Assembly: GCA_021292165.1 (NCBI GenBank)
Contig: CM037876.1
Location: 104,432,324 to 104,496,323 of the forward strand
Direction of reading: 5' to 3'
Length of the DNA stretch: 64,000 bases
From: Shinisaurus crocodilurus
Lineage: Eukaryota > Chordata > Lepidosauria > Squamata > Shinisauridae
The position numbers were made by a program, and so were the translations under genes. Of this stretch, positions 1 to 9,679 are shown one piece after another; positions within the stretch are counted from its first letter, which is position 1, and every line of letters starts with the position of its first letter. The notes below the pieces were generated by a model. That model saw only the letters and a program-made list of their open reading frames with translations. It searched no databases and was not told the origin of the DNA.

Positions 1-127
1 GAAAGGTATTTTAAGCTAACTGGGGCTCCAATGTTTTAATTATTTACCATGCTGTTTTTGTGTTTTGGTTTTAAATGCTTTTAGGATGCAATCCTGCGCG
101 TGTTTGGGCGTGTTTGGACGGGGGAGT

Positions 128-186
128 CCTACAACTCCCAGCATTCCAACAGCCAGCCATGCTGGCTGGGGAATGCTGGGAGTTGC
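128..186. repeat. Fragment of palindromic hAT MITE
   Basis: The stretch holds two facing copies of ACTCCCAGCATTCC around a CAGCCAGC/GCTGGCTG centre. That is the core of the palindromic miniature element seen whole at 2056-2174 and 63697-63831. The outer CAGTGTTCTCC ends are missing, so this is a remnant without a definable target duplication. Confidence 0.6.
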
Positions 187-1967
187 GGGGCTTTTTTCTG
201 CCTCAACGTGTTTAGGATCGTGCCCTGAGCTGTTGATGTTTGCTTTACTGTACTTTGAATACTAGGCTGGTAAAGGGAAAGACAGGATAATATTCATTAT
301 TCTGATAAAGAAATATTGGAACAAAGTGATAGAGAGAGGAGGGGAAGCAGCAAGATTCGTAAAGCCCCTCCTAAATTTGAACCAGATGATCCACGGGCTC
401 TCTCTTTGCTATGTTTCTACTACATGCATCCCCCCCCCGCAACCCAGAAGGTGTATGAGTCAAACCGGTCTCTTCACCTCCACCCTGCGAGGTAGGACAG
501 GCTGCAAGATGCCCTTTTGTCTCTATTCCTCACAGGTAGCGCCACCATACCTCTCTCACATCCTTTTTTCATATCCCTTGTGCTGCCTGCAGGAGGAGAC
601 AGGCTTTTACATATATATGGAGTAGGAGAAGGCCCTTGGGAGTTCCTGGCATAGCTGGGCTGATGTTGCCTCTTTGCTTTCCGCAGTGAACACAAAGGAA
701 AAGTCTCAAAGTCCACAAAGTTTTTCTATGGGGCTCGGCAGTTCCCAGGGAGGGAAATTTATTTCATAATGGGCATAGGAGGGAGGGCTCAAGTGGGAAG
801 GGGGGGGGGCGCTAAATATCTGATCTTGCCTAGGGCACCAAACTGCCTTGCACCGGCCCTGTTGTGGATTAAGCCTCTTCAAGGCTCTTTTCCCTGCTAG
901 TTTTGCATGTTTCTGAGATGCTAGCATCTCAGGGAGACTTGCAAAACTCAGCAGACTGTGGTGACACATGAGCTCTCCACAAAAAAACCCCAAGGATCTT
1001 GCTGCGAAGGGGTACTTGAGCCCCCCACTTCCGCAAGCAAGGATCACTTGCGGCTTTGGAAACATTTGACAGGTCGCCTTCTGACCGCTGTCAAATGCTT
1101 CCAAAGGGGGAATCAACTTACCTGCATGCCCGGGTGGGCACTGCACAGGGTGGGTACCTGCTGCACTTGGCCAGAAGGCACCCCCCTGCAGAGTACCCAG
1201 CCCAGGCTCCCAACGTGCACAGACGGCACTACAGTGAAGTGCTGGATTTGCACAAATGCAGCTGGAGAAATTTTAAAAAATAATAATGTGCACAAATATT
1301 TGTGCACATTAGGGGGGGTAAAACATTTTTTTAAGGGTGGGCAGCCACAGGCAGCCCCTCCAAGGTACCATTGGGGCACCTTGAAGGAGGTGCTTGTAGC
1401 TGCCAAAACGGTGATCATGAAAGGTGACTTGACAGCTGCCTTTTGTGATCTCTGAAAAAAAGGGAAAAGGGGGGGGAACTGTGGCAAGCCCAAGTGGCAG
1501 CAGGGGGGAGCCTCTGCCACCCACCCCCAAGTGCCCCTTGGGTACTTTGGGGCAGCTGGCAGTGGCACATGCCCAGTAGCTGTTTGGCAAGAGAGGCAAG
1601 GGGGTTTTGCCGCTCTTGCCAAGCGGTTCGCATGCCAGTGGGGTTGACCCACAGTGGATTGTGTCATCTGAGTTCAGATGAGAACAAGCCATGGGATGGC
1701 AGGGTGGTTTATAACCCAAACTTAAGCCACCCTGACAAATCCATCCTGGGTTCACATGACATGCTAACCCACTGTGGCACACCATCGTGTCATGTGAACC
1801 CAGTCTCTGTTGAGTGAAATCCCTATACGGTCTTGAATCCAAGGGTTTTTCCAGATGGCTGCTCCCTGCCTTGGTGGTGGCACCACTTAATAGGGAAGGG
1901 CGTGGGAAGAAACCAATGGAAGTGCTGCCGTGCACAGGGATATTTGCAAAGCAACGTGATCCAGCCC
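187..1967. other. Upstream non-coding stretch, no gene recognised
   Basis: I see no exon-like open frame with splice signals here. It has several short G or C homopolymers (for example near 430, 806, 1309 and 1470). Near 1748-1805 there is an inverted repeat in which CTGGGTTCACATGAC faces its complement about 35 bases further on. That looks like the centre of an old foldback repeat. Open frames in this stretch are short and have no recognisable domain. Confidence 0.5.
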
Positions 1968-2260
1968 GATATTTAATATTATTTATATAGTGCCATCAAT
2001 ATACATGGCACTTTACAGGGTGACATAATAAGAAGAGTGGCTCCTACCTTTAGGGCAGTGTTCTCCAACCTTGGGTCCTCAGTTGTTTTTGGCCCACAAC
2101 TCCCAGCATGCCCCAGCCAGCGTAGCGGAGTTGTAGGCCAAAAACATCTGGGGACCCAAGGTTGGAGAACACTGCTTTAGGGGCTTACAATTTAAATTAC
2201 AACAGAGAGGGAGACAGAAGCAGGAGGGAAGGGATGGCGGGGGGGGGGGGAGATAACAGT
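1968..2260 (+). repeat. Old LINE-tail/MIR-like repeat split by a MITE
   Basis: The left part has TTTATATAGTGCCATCAATA followed by a CACTTTACAG block. The right part resumes with GGGCTTACAATTTAAAT. Together they match the common amniote L2/MIR-type tail. The hAT MITE at 2056-2174 sits between the two parts and duplicates CTTTAGGG, so the MITE is younger than the repeat. The exact family is inferred from pattern memory. Confidence 0.5.
2056..2174. mobile_element. hAT-type palindromic MITE with 8-bp TSD CTTTAGGG
   Basis: The element begins CAGTGTTCTCCAACC and ends with its complement GGTTGGAGAACACTG. It is flanked on both sides by CTTTAGGG (2048-2055 and 2175-2182). Inside, ACTCCCAGCATGCCCC faces a partly deleted complementary arm. 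An 8-bp duplication and CAG-starting termini are hallmarks of the hAT superfamily. The element has no coding capacity, so it is non-autonomous. Confidence 0.9.
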
Positions 2261-2840
2261 TTATTCACTTAATATTTCTTTCCTAGCTGCAATTAGCAAA
2301 ATAGGTGAGGCTGATTACCCTTGCATCTTCACAGCATGATGCTGTTCATGTATCATCCGCGCAGCATGATGCTGCTCAGGTGTAATAATGTCATCAACAT
2401 GCTACTACATCCCTCTTGAGGTTGTTGCTTTTCAGTCTCTCTTGCTGACATACAGGCTGCCTGACTGGAGAAAAGCCCGCCTTCATCCAAAGCTCTAGTG
2501 AAGTGAATAGGACTTGTAATAACTATATAGGAAATGGGTGGATACTAATATTTAGCTTCCCAACAGGCTGCTGTTGCAACCACAATCAGCTCTTTTTAAT
2601 CCCTTTCATTCATGATGGTAGTATTTCATTTACTAGTCCTTCCCTGTTCTCATAATACATTTACCAAGAGGGTGTTTCTACTCCTCCAGTTGTCAGGGAA
2701 GCAAAGCAAAGGAGTTGGCATGGGTCTTCCTTTTTTCAAACATGTATCTATCACTGCACTGTAACTAGGTTTTTTGTTTTTGTATTTTAATTATTGCAAA
2801 TCAGAGCTGGCATATTTCCAGAAGGTGTGTCTAGTACTAA

Positions 2841-2925
2841 GCAAATAAGTCATGAAGGTATGCTGTTGTGGAGCAATAGCTTTCTGAAGGCATGCAGGCG
2901 TGTCTCTTACGGTGTATATATATAA
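2841..2925 (+). promoter_or_regulatory. FGFBP1: Putative FGFBP1 core promoter
   Basis: A strong TATA box, TATATATATAA, lies at 2915-2925. About 65 bases upstream is ATAAGTCAT, whose reverse strand reads ATGACTTAT and resembles an AP-1 site with one mismatch. The next good GT splice donor downstream (3012) and the acceptor before the FGFBP1 coding exon fit a promoter plus non-coding first exon. Mammalian FGFBP1 promoters are known to respond to AP-1, which agrees but does not prove the assignment. Confidence 0.5.
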
Positions 2926-2946
2926 GCACGAGGTTTTCAGTACTTT

Positions 2947-3011
2947 GGAAGAGACAAGAGTCACCTTGCGTGCATCTTATATTTGGATAAACTCAAAAAC
3001 GACAGCAAGAG
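2947..3011 (+). other. FGFBP1: Putative FGFBP1 non-coding exon 1
   Basis: Transcription is expected about 25-32 bases after the TATA box at 2915-2925, so the exon start is approximate. The exon ends at the donor CAAGAG|GTACGTG, a near-ideal 5' splice site with GT at 3012-3013. The exon has no ATG-initiated frame of note. FGFBP1 in mammals has a non-coding first exon and all coding sequence in the last exon, the same layout as here. Confidence 0.5.
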
Positions 3012-4862
3012 GTACGTGTTGTAGCTTATGTCCGCAACAGAAAGTTAATCTCTCAGAACTGAGAGGCTAGTTTTCCCGGTTGTCTCCTGAAGGCCAAACT
3101 GCACATTATATGCAGTTGCGTGTTTCTTTCCGCTAATATTTTTAACCGAGAAGCAGCCTCAGGGATTGTAACTGAGAGTAGAGGGGGGGGGCAGGCTACT
3201 TAACCCTTTCCTTTCCCTCTGTTTGACTCAAAAATCATCCTTCCCAAACTGCTAAGGTAAATTATCCTTTCCTCAGTGAGTGGGAAAGTAGCTTGGGTAG
3301 GATGGTGGTGATGAGTGGGCAAATGGCAAGAAGCAAAAGAGTTAAGCAGTCACTTCCCAACACTTCTACTGCTTTTCCGCTCTTGACTGCAGCCTCCAAG
3401 GGGAGGATCTTCGGGGGGGGGGGTCTTCAGGGGAAATAAAAACACAGCTGCATGTAATGGGAACTTTGGCCGTAAGTGTTAAACCTGTTAGTACTGCCAG
3501 GGCAGCAGTCCTGTGTACAGTTAGATTTCTTAAATCTCATTGACTTCTATAGGATATAGAGCCCAGTCCTATGTATGTTTACTCAGAAATAATCCCACTG
3601 AGTTCAATGGGGCTTTATCACCAGTACGTTTGTATAATTGTGAAATTATACACAATAAAAAAATATTTTTTAAAAAATTACGTTTGTATAAAATTGCCGG
3701 CTTAAGCAGTCTAACTGTGTGCAGATCCAATCCCTTACTCTGGAATAGTTCCTCTGAAGTGTGTGGGCTCACGGATCACAGTATTAATTTCATCCCCAGG
3801 TAGGCAGAAAAGAGTAGAAGATAAGAAATACAATTGTGGTCTCTACTTCTACCATCATGGAAATTCCATATTTGGATGAGCAATATTCTGATTAAACAGG
3901 GAGTCTCATACATGAGTAAATGTTGCCTTTTGCAGACGTGAATGCCTTAGCTTACTCATTTGGAAATTGTCTGTTGGAAGAGGCATGATAACACTAAAGA
4001 ATGAATGAAAGTGCCCAGATGCGTCGTCATCCTTTCATAATTCCACACTAATACAGTTACAGTTCATGCAATGATTGCCAGCTCTTATCTCTGTATCTGT
4101 AACCAATGATGCTGCAAGCTGAATGTTTGCTGGAACAAAAGGTTTATATAATAACAGAAGGGTTCAGGTTTATGAAACAAATTGTAGGAGAGGAGCTAAT
4201 TCCACATGTGCATTTCTTCTGTATCACTTGCTGTACATCCACATTTTTTAAACAAGGGAATGTGTGTATTTAATTTTCTCTATGTAGCATCATATTTATT
4301 ACACTTGTAGTTCAATCATATGCATGTCCGTGGGACTTACTTCCAAGCAGACATGCACAGGATTGCAGCTTTTTTGCTCCTATGTTGATACCTATGTTGG
4401 AGAGATTCATGCTTGTAGCTCGATGTTCTTGTCTATAATTTCACTCCAATAGGGCCCTGATGAATTGCAAGCCATGTTTTAACAGACAAATTGAAAACAT
4501 GGTTTGATGATTCAGTGATAGGTGGGAGTGCTGGGCTGAAAATGTAAACAGGACAACCCAGTTTGATGCGTATAGCCCTGAGTGCACATGATATTCTCTC
4601 TCTGGATTGTGGCTATCATCTGTTGAAACATCTCCTGCACTTAAGCATGGAGATAATTTTCTTTTATGAAAAGAATACAAAATAGTTAAAATCTGCAGAT
4701 TTTGTTCATCAGGTGAGTAGTTCTCATGAAGGACAGAGTTTTGAAAAGGGAATGGAACTGTACTACATGCACATCAAAGAGTTGCTGGTACACTGCATGG
4801 ATCCCGCTCCTGGTTCTGGCAATCCAGACCATACAAGAGGTTCCAGCCTTGGCTCTGCAGTT

Positions 4863-4889
4863 GGTGGGGGTGGGGGTGGGGGTGGGCGG
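4863..4889 (+). repeat. (GGGGGT)n short tandem repeat
   Basis: Four G-runs of five, each separated by a single T, make a short G-rich array on the + strand. It is the non-template strand of the FGFBP1 intron. The pattern satisfies the usual G-quadruplex rule of four G-runs with short loops. Confidence 0.85.
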
Positions 4890-5123
4890 CACTAAGTCAT
4901 CTTAGCTGCTAGTGATGTTCCACTGAAAGGGAAACTGTGATCTGGAGCATCACTCCATCTAAGCTCACACACCTGCTGTTGAGTTACTGGTTGAGTGGAG
5001 GTTACCAGACACAAGTCAACTCTGGAGCAGAATGCAGACTAGAAACTATTGGCACCACATTCATGTGAATTAAAGCATGCAAACGATCACATTAGCTCCA
5101 TTTAGAAGCTGCAAGACTGTATG

Positions 5124-5291
5124 TACAGGCCTGTGGCTCACGCTAGCTCAGCTTGTCTGAGTGTGGAAAGCTAAGCAGGGTCAGGCCTGGTTATTACTTG
5201 GATGGGAGACCCCTCCTCTAGTTTCCTGCATTGAGCAGGGGGTTGGACTCGATGGCCTTGTAGGCCCCTTCCAACTCTATGATCTATGAAT
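5124..5291 (+). mobile_element. 5S rRNA-derived SINE with CR1-type tail
   Basis: The first half contains GGAAGCTAAGCAGGGTC followed by TACTTGGATGGGAGACC with small changes. These are the internal promoter blocks of vertebrate 5S rRNA. The second half, from TGCATTGAGCAGGGGG to CTATGATCTATGAATC, is the 3' end of a CR1 LINE. A 5S head joined to a LINE tail defines a 5S-class (SINE3) SINE that borrows CR1 machinery. A second copy in opposite orientation is at 62423-62598. It is not a functional 5S gene: the ends and length do not match. Confidence 0.85.
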
Positions 5292-5533
5292 CATAACTTC
5301 CTTTTATATAAAAAATAGAAAATACAAGGCATTGCAATGTAGGTAAACAACCAATTTATGAAGTTCTAAAAGTCCATGCTTGAAAGACATTGTTATATGA
5401 GACACTGATCATCATACTGTGTAAAGATCAATGGATTATAGGCTACATTGGTACATATAGGTAAATAAAATGGAGTAGATTTTGACAAATTACTTTCACG
5501 TTTCCAAAACAGGTTTCAAAAGAACCAGAAGCC

Positions 5534-6229
5534 ATGAAGATCAGACAGTTTGCCTTTCTGTGTGCCCTCATTATATTCTCTCAATTGCTACAAGCTGACT
5601 GTGAAAGTCAGGAGAGGAAGAATACTGGAAAAGATAGAAGGACAGAGCCTGCATCTGATAACCAGAATGGAAGGGGTCAGAAAAACCAAGGACAGAAAGC
5701 CTTCTTTACAGGCAGGTTTGGCACTAAAGAGAAGTATCTGTGCAACTGGGCACTAAATGAAACAGAGACAGCTACCTTGAAAATTGATTGCAAAAGAAAG
5801 AAAGACAGCTTCTCCTGTGAATTTTCAGGTAATCCTTCTACTTGTCCACAGTATGCAAAAAACCAGAAGGCTTTCTGGAAGCAAATTATTAGGTCTCTAA
5901 AGATGCAGAAGAACATATGTAAGGATCCAAAGAGTGTCTTAAAATCTAGACTCTGTAAGACGGGGCCACCAACTGCTCACCTTAGATTGGTAACACTAAC
6001 ATCACAAGATTCCAAGCAAGAGAAGCCCAGTCACCACGGAAAGGAAACCTCTCTACCACCTGTGCCTCCTGTTGCATCAGAAAACCAGCCAGGAAAAGCA
6101 TCCAATGACTGTGTTGAAGATGTTGATTATGTTGACCAGAGAAAGGTGGCTGAAGAATACTGTGCAGAGTCATGGATATCTTTGTGCAACTTCTTCATTT
6201 CAATGATACAGGATAAAAAGTGCAAATAG
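5534..6229 (+). CDS. FGFBP1: Fibroblast growth factor-binding protein 1
   Basis: The product is a 231-residue secreted carrier that binds heparin-bound FGFs (FGF2 type) and releases them from the matrix. Residues 1-22 form a signal peptide (hydrophobic AFLCALIIFSQLL). The mature chain then has a basic, polar stretch at 27-66. The FGFBP domain carries ten cysteines (70, 86, 95, 104, 129, 141, 193, 210, 218, 230), as expected for five disulfides. Family motifs are visible: FSCEFSGNPSTC (93-104), AFWKQI (113-118), CVEDVDYVDQRK (193-204) and ESWISLCNFFISMIQD at 212-227. N75 in NET is a potential glycosylation site. The acceptor CAG at 5510-5512 precedes the start by 21 bases, so the whole coding region is one exon, as in mammals. 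Length is close to the mammalian protein. The middle segment (about 155-190) is Pro/Ser/Lys-rich and looks disordered. I see no frame break. Confidence 0.96.
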   Translation: MKIRQFAFLCALIIFSQLLQADCESQERKNTGKDRRTEPASDNQNGRGQKNQGQKAFFTGRFGTKEKYLCNWALNETETATLKIDCKRKKDSFSCEFSGNPSTCPQYAKNQKAFWKQIIRSLKMQKNICKDPKSVLKSRLCKTGPPTAHLRLVTLTSQDSKQEKPSHHGKETSLPPVPPVASENQPGKASNDCVEDVDYVDQRKVAEEYCAESWISLCNFFISMIQDKKCK

Positions 6230-6755
6230 AAATGCAAGAATTTGACAAAGTTCCTTGAGTTACTACAGGCACAGCTGTATCTCAAATAGTACAAATCATT
6301 GTAAATAGCACTTTAATACACCTGGTCAGCAACTAGCTTTCCTGGAAGCTTACCTTGAGGAGAGTGTGGAGAGTGTGATTATTCTCCTGTCATCATCAGA
6401 ATGGACTTCTGACAAATCCCATTACCATAATGACTGATCCCACACCAACACCCTTCTTTCTTCCATATAACTGTGGAGTAGCGAGGGTGGGGGTAGGGAG
6501 TCAGAAGATACAATTCAAGGAGACAGATTTGACTGAGGGGCTCCCCAGCTGCAGATGTCTATACCATAATGTGCATATGTAAAGGAAACTATCAAAATGA
6601 TCATTTAAATGTCTTCTCAGGCTTTCATGTTGTTTTCCCTAGAAAACACTGTTCTTCAAGTCACAAAGATACAATACATTTTATTTTCCTACAGAGATGA
6701 ATTGATTTATATAACGTGCTATGCAAATGTTACCTTTGGATGTTACAAACTCTCT

Positions 6756-6791
<36 letters not shown>

Positions 6792-6890
6792 GCTTTGTTG
6801 GATGTCCCCCCCTTCACTTGCATATTTCTATGCACTTTTTCATACTTCCAATTTTAGAATTGCTAATAATAAAGGTATGTGTCATTTAAA
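6230..6890 (+). other. FGFBP1: Putative FGFBP1 3' UTR with AATAAA signal
   Basis: The first perfect AATAAA downstream of the stop is at 6868-6873, giving a 3' UTR of roughly 650 bases. An (AT)n tract at 6761-6789 lies inside it. No other gene begins here. The exact cleavage site cannot be read from sequence alone. Confidence 0.45.
6761..6789. repeat. (AT)n microsatellite
   Basis: About 14 uninterrupted AT units lie in the putative FGFBP1 3' UTR. Confidence 0.95.
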
Positions 6891-7045
6891 GCTTTTGGAA
6901 CGGAATATAGAAAACAGTTATTTCTAGACATTTTTCCCCTCTGAAAAAGTTAGTGTGTGCTAACCATTTCTTTTTATATGGAGTTATGGATATATTATCT
7001 ATCTTTCTATAATAGCCCATTCCCAAATTTCTCTTTGCCATGCTG

Positions 7046-7145
7046 TGCAATCTTAAGGCTGCAATCTTATACATACTTACTTGGGAGTATGTCCCATTGA
7101 ACTCAGTATGGCTTACTTCTGAGTAGACACATATAGGATTGCACC
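7046..7145. repeat. Short inverted repeat of the GCAATCCTAT family
   Basis: It starts AGGCTGCAATCTTATACATAC and ends with a complementary CATATAGGATTGCACC. Inside are facing blocks CTTGGGAGTATGTCCCA and TTACTTCTGAGTAGACAC. The same roughly 90-bp inverted unit recurs near 3558, 4311, 12706, 13271 and 42030. It has no coding capacity. It behaves like a MITE, but I could not fix a target duplication. Confidence 0.6.
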
Positions 7146-8849
7146 GTGTGTTTTACTCAGTGAGAATTCTGTGGGGCAAAGTAAATGGGATACAACTGGC
7201 AACATTGCTGCGGGGGGGGCAGCCTTTACAACTTTCATATAAGTGAACGGAATATAGAAAAAAGTTATTTCTAGACATTTTGCTTCCCTCTGAAAAAGTC
7301 TAAAATGTAATCAAAGTGGAGCATCCACAACTTTAACAAAAGTCATTGAATGTTTCATATTCCCAGAATATATATAAAATGAAACTCCCATATATAAACC
7401 AGACTAATGGTATATGGGGTCTCAGTTTTAAATGTGTATTTTTAGGGATGCTCTCCAGCTTCCTAGGGAATACATCAGTCAGGTATGAAAGAACCATTTT
7501 ATTTGATATAATATACAACGTGTCCCAGAGGGAATCTAGCTATTACAACAGACTGCCATCTTAGAATACCTCCAGCAGGTTCTAATGGACAGATACCACT
7601 AACAAGCAGGTGGCTGTAGGACCACACTAATCCCGAAACAGTCAGACACTCTTTACGTATACTTTACTGTTACACTCCTGCTACCCCGCTTCTGAGAGGT
7701 GAGGAGTTTCAGGGGCTCCAGCACTAACTCGGACTTCAGTTTCCTGAGAAGGAGAACACTGGAGACTTGTGGCATTGTTTTCATGAAAGGTTTATTTACC
7801 CAAGCTCAAGATTAGGGTCCACAATGCTCCCAGTCTAACAGACCACTGCTTCCCCCTCAGCTGCCTAGGGATTTTCTCCAGAGATCCCAAGTCAGTTCTC
7901 TTCTCCCTCTTCAATTCAAAACTCCAGCCTGACTTCCTGCTACCCCCCCAGGCCTAGTAGAACGAAAGCTGCCAATTCAAGAGCTACAGAGTGGACGGGG
8001 AGGGGAAACCCTGAATCACTTTGTAATCAGAGGCCCTGAGTTACAAGGGATCCCTGAAAGGTAATTTAGACAGATCCCAAGCACGTAACATTGCTTTAAG
8101 GGTACCCGGAGAGCATCCCATGGATCATTTTTAGATTCCCCCTCCCAAAGCTGTATTCACTGCTATGACTTCTGGAGGGGGACTCCAAGATCCATTCTCT
8201 ACACCTGCCCCTTTGCAGCCACTGTGGGAAAGAACTGTGGCACCAGCTTTCTGGGGTCACAAAAGCAGCCTTGGGTGACCTCAGAGAGGTGGGCGGGGAG
8301 GGGAGAGGAGAGGTGGGGATATGCAAAATCCTATGCTCTCTCCAGCCCTGGCCCCACCCACAGCAGCACAACTCTTTTAGATCGGCTCAGAGGCCTGTCT
8401 AGAGGGGAATTTTAAAAAGGAGCACAGACAGGAGAAAATTGCCTCTGTGACTTCTCTAAGATCAGAGGCTTCCGTCTAGCGGGTGTCAACCTGTAATAGG
8501 GTTGTGCCCCAAGTGCCTTAACACAACCATCTCTGACTCTGCTACAAATGTGGTCTATGTCATTACTGATATGTGCAATTTTATCTGCACAAAGTTTTAC
8601 AAATTGGTCACGGCAGTCCCAACAACTTTTTACCCACCCCCGAAAAGGCTCTGTTGCCCAAGATTGAGCAGATGCAAAGAAGTGAAGAAATATACTTTTT
8701 TGGCACTATCACAACCACAGAGTAGGCTCTAACACTGGATCTAGCTTGTGTTTGGTTGGATTTGTCACTGCCAAGAACTGCTGCCCATGACTACACCATG
8801 TGAGAAAGTTGTCTTGTGTTTCTAGTATTGCTGTTCGGCCCTGCCTTCT
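7146..8849. other. Non-coding stretch, no gene recognised
   Basis: No open frame with a recognisable domain or splice context was found. The segment near 7249-7290 repeats about 40 bases seen at 6897-6940 (GGAATATAGAAAA, TTATTTCTAGACATTTT, CTCTGAAAAAGT), so a short local duplication is present. Purine-rich, SINE-poor sequence fills the rest. Confidence 0.45.
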
Positions 8850-9490
8850 GGCTTGATGTCTGACCCTAATTGCTCTGTCGTCCTGACTCCTGGTTCTTGG
8901 CTCCAGACTGCAGCCCATAGACCAGTCCTGCATTCTCAATCAAGTTTTTCCCCACTTCGGGGGTGGACCGTTTGAATAGGTTCCTGTCCCTGCAGAGGTC
9001 AGATGGCACTGCCAATTGAATCAAAGTAGGTCCTCCCACCCACAGATCACCATCATCCTGCCCCGTTATCAAGTCAAGCATGTGTCCTCTAGAATACATT
9101 GAACCAGTTATAATTTGAGACAAGCCCATGGTTTTCAACAAGGGGGCCTCAGCTTGGATGCTGAAGTACCCCCAGTCAATACCATCCCTGAGACCACTTC
9201 TGTCAGATCAGCTGTAAGGCAGTGGGGTAGGTGGTACAGTAGCAGAATCCCTAGTCTGTCTTGTGAACCCAAACCAAATTTAGATATTCACAATGGCTTG
9301 CACCTTGATAAGCAGGTAGAATCCAAATAGACCAGAACAACACCTCCTCCCCACCTATTGAGTAGAAGCTGGTGCTGCACTGAGAAACCCAGTGGAGAGA
9401 TTTACCCCTCCCGTCTCAGCCAACCAGGTCTCTGTAATACATGCCAGGTTGGCATGTTTATCTAGGATAGAATCCTGGATGGCATGGGAT
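8850..9490 (-). pseudogene. L2-type LINE endonuclease fragment
   Basis: Read on the minus strand, the segment near 9400-9480 gives CITETWL preceded by HANLA. This is a landmark of the AP-like endonuclease of L2/CR1-group LINEs. Further downstream, 9141-8990 gives MGLSQIITGS and RGHMLDLITGQDDGDL, the later endonuclease region with the DLI/GxD block. Stops and frame changes interrupt it, so it is a dead fragment. It lies just downstream, in the same orientation, of the more complete LINE at 9680-12170. The motifs differ from that element, so I treat them as separate insertions. Confidence 0.65.
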
Positions 9491-9679
9491 GGTTGATATG
9501 TTATTAGTGACCGATCCTAGCATTAAAAAACAAACAAACCCCTATTCAAGTTCAATAGCTGTGTCTACTTCTTCCCTGAGGGAAAAAAGTGATATGAACC
9601 TCTTTTGGACTTTGACACAGTGCTCATACAAAACCCTGTTCAAACATCCCCATGCTGGGACATAAAATTGTTCCATCCA

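Larger units (their letters stand above)
3012..5512 (+). other. FGFBP1: Putative FGFBP1 intron 1
   Basis: The intron runs from GTACGTG at 3012 to CCAAAACAG at 5504-5512. It contains short inverted-repeat remnants with the 'CAATCCTATGCATG' signature near 3558-3618 and 4311-4370, a GGGGGT tandem repeat at 4863-4889, and a 5S-like SINE at 5124-5291. I see no coding exon in it. Confidence 0.5.

Noticed and set aside
5150..5212. 5S rRNA gene
   Set aside because: Only the internal promoter part resembles 5S; the 5' end is degraded and the 3' half is a CR1 tail, so it is a SINE.
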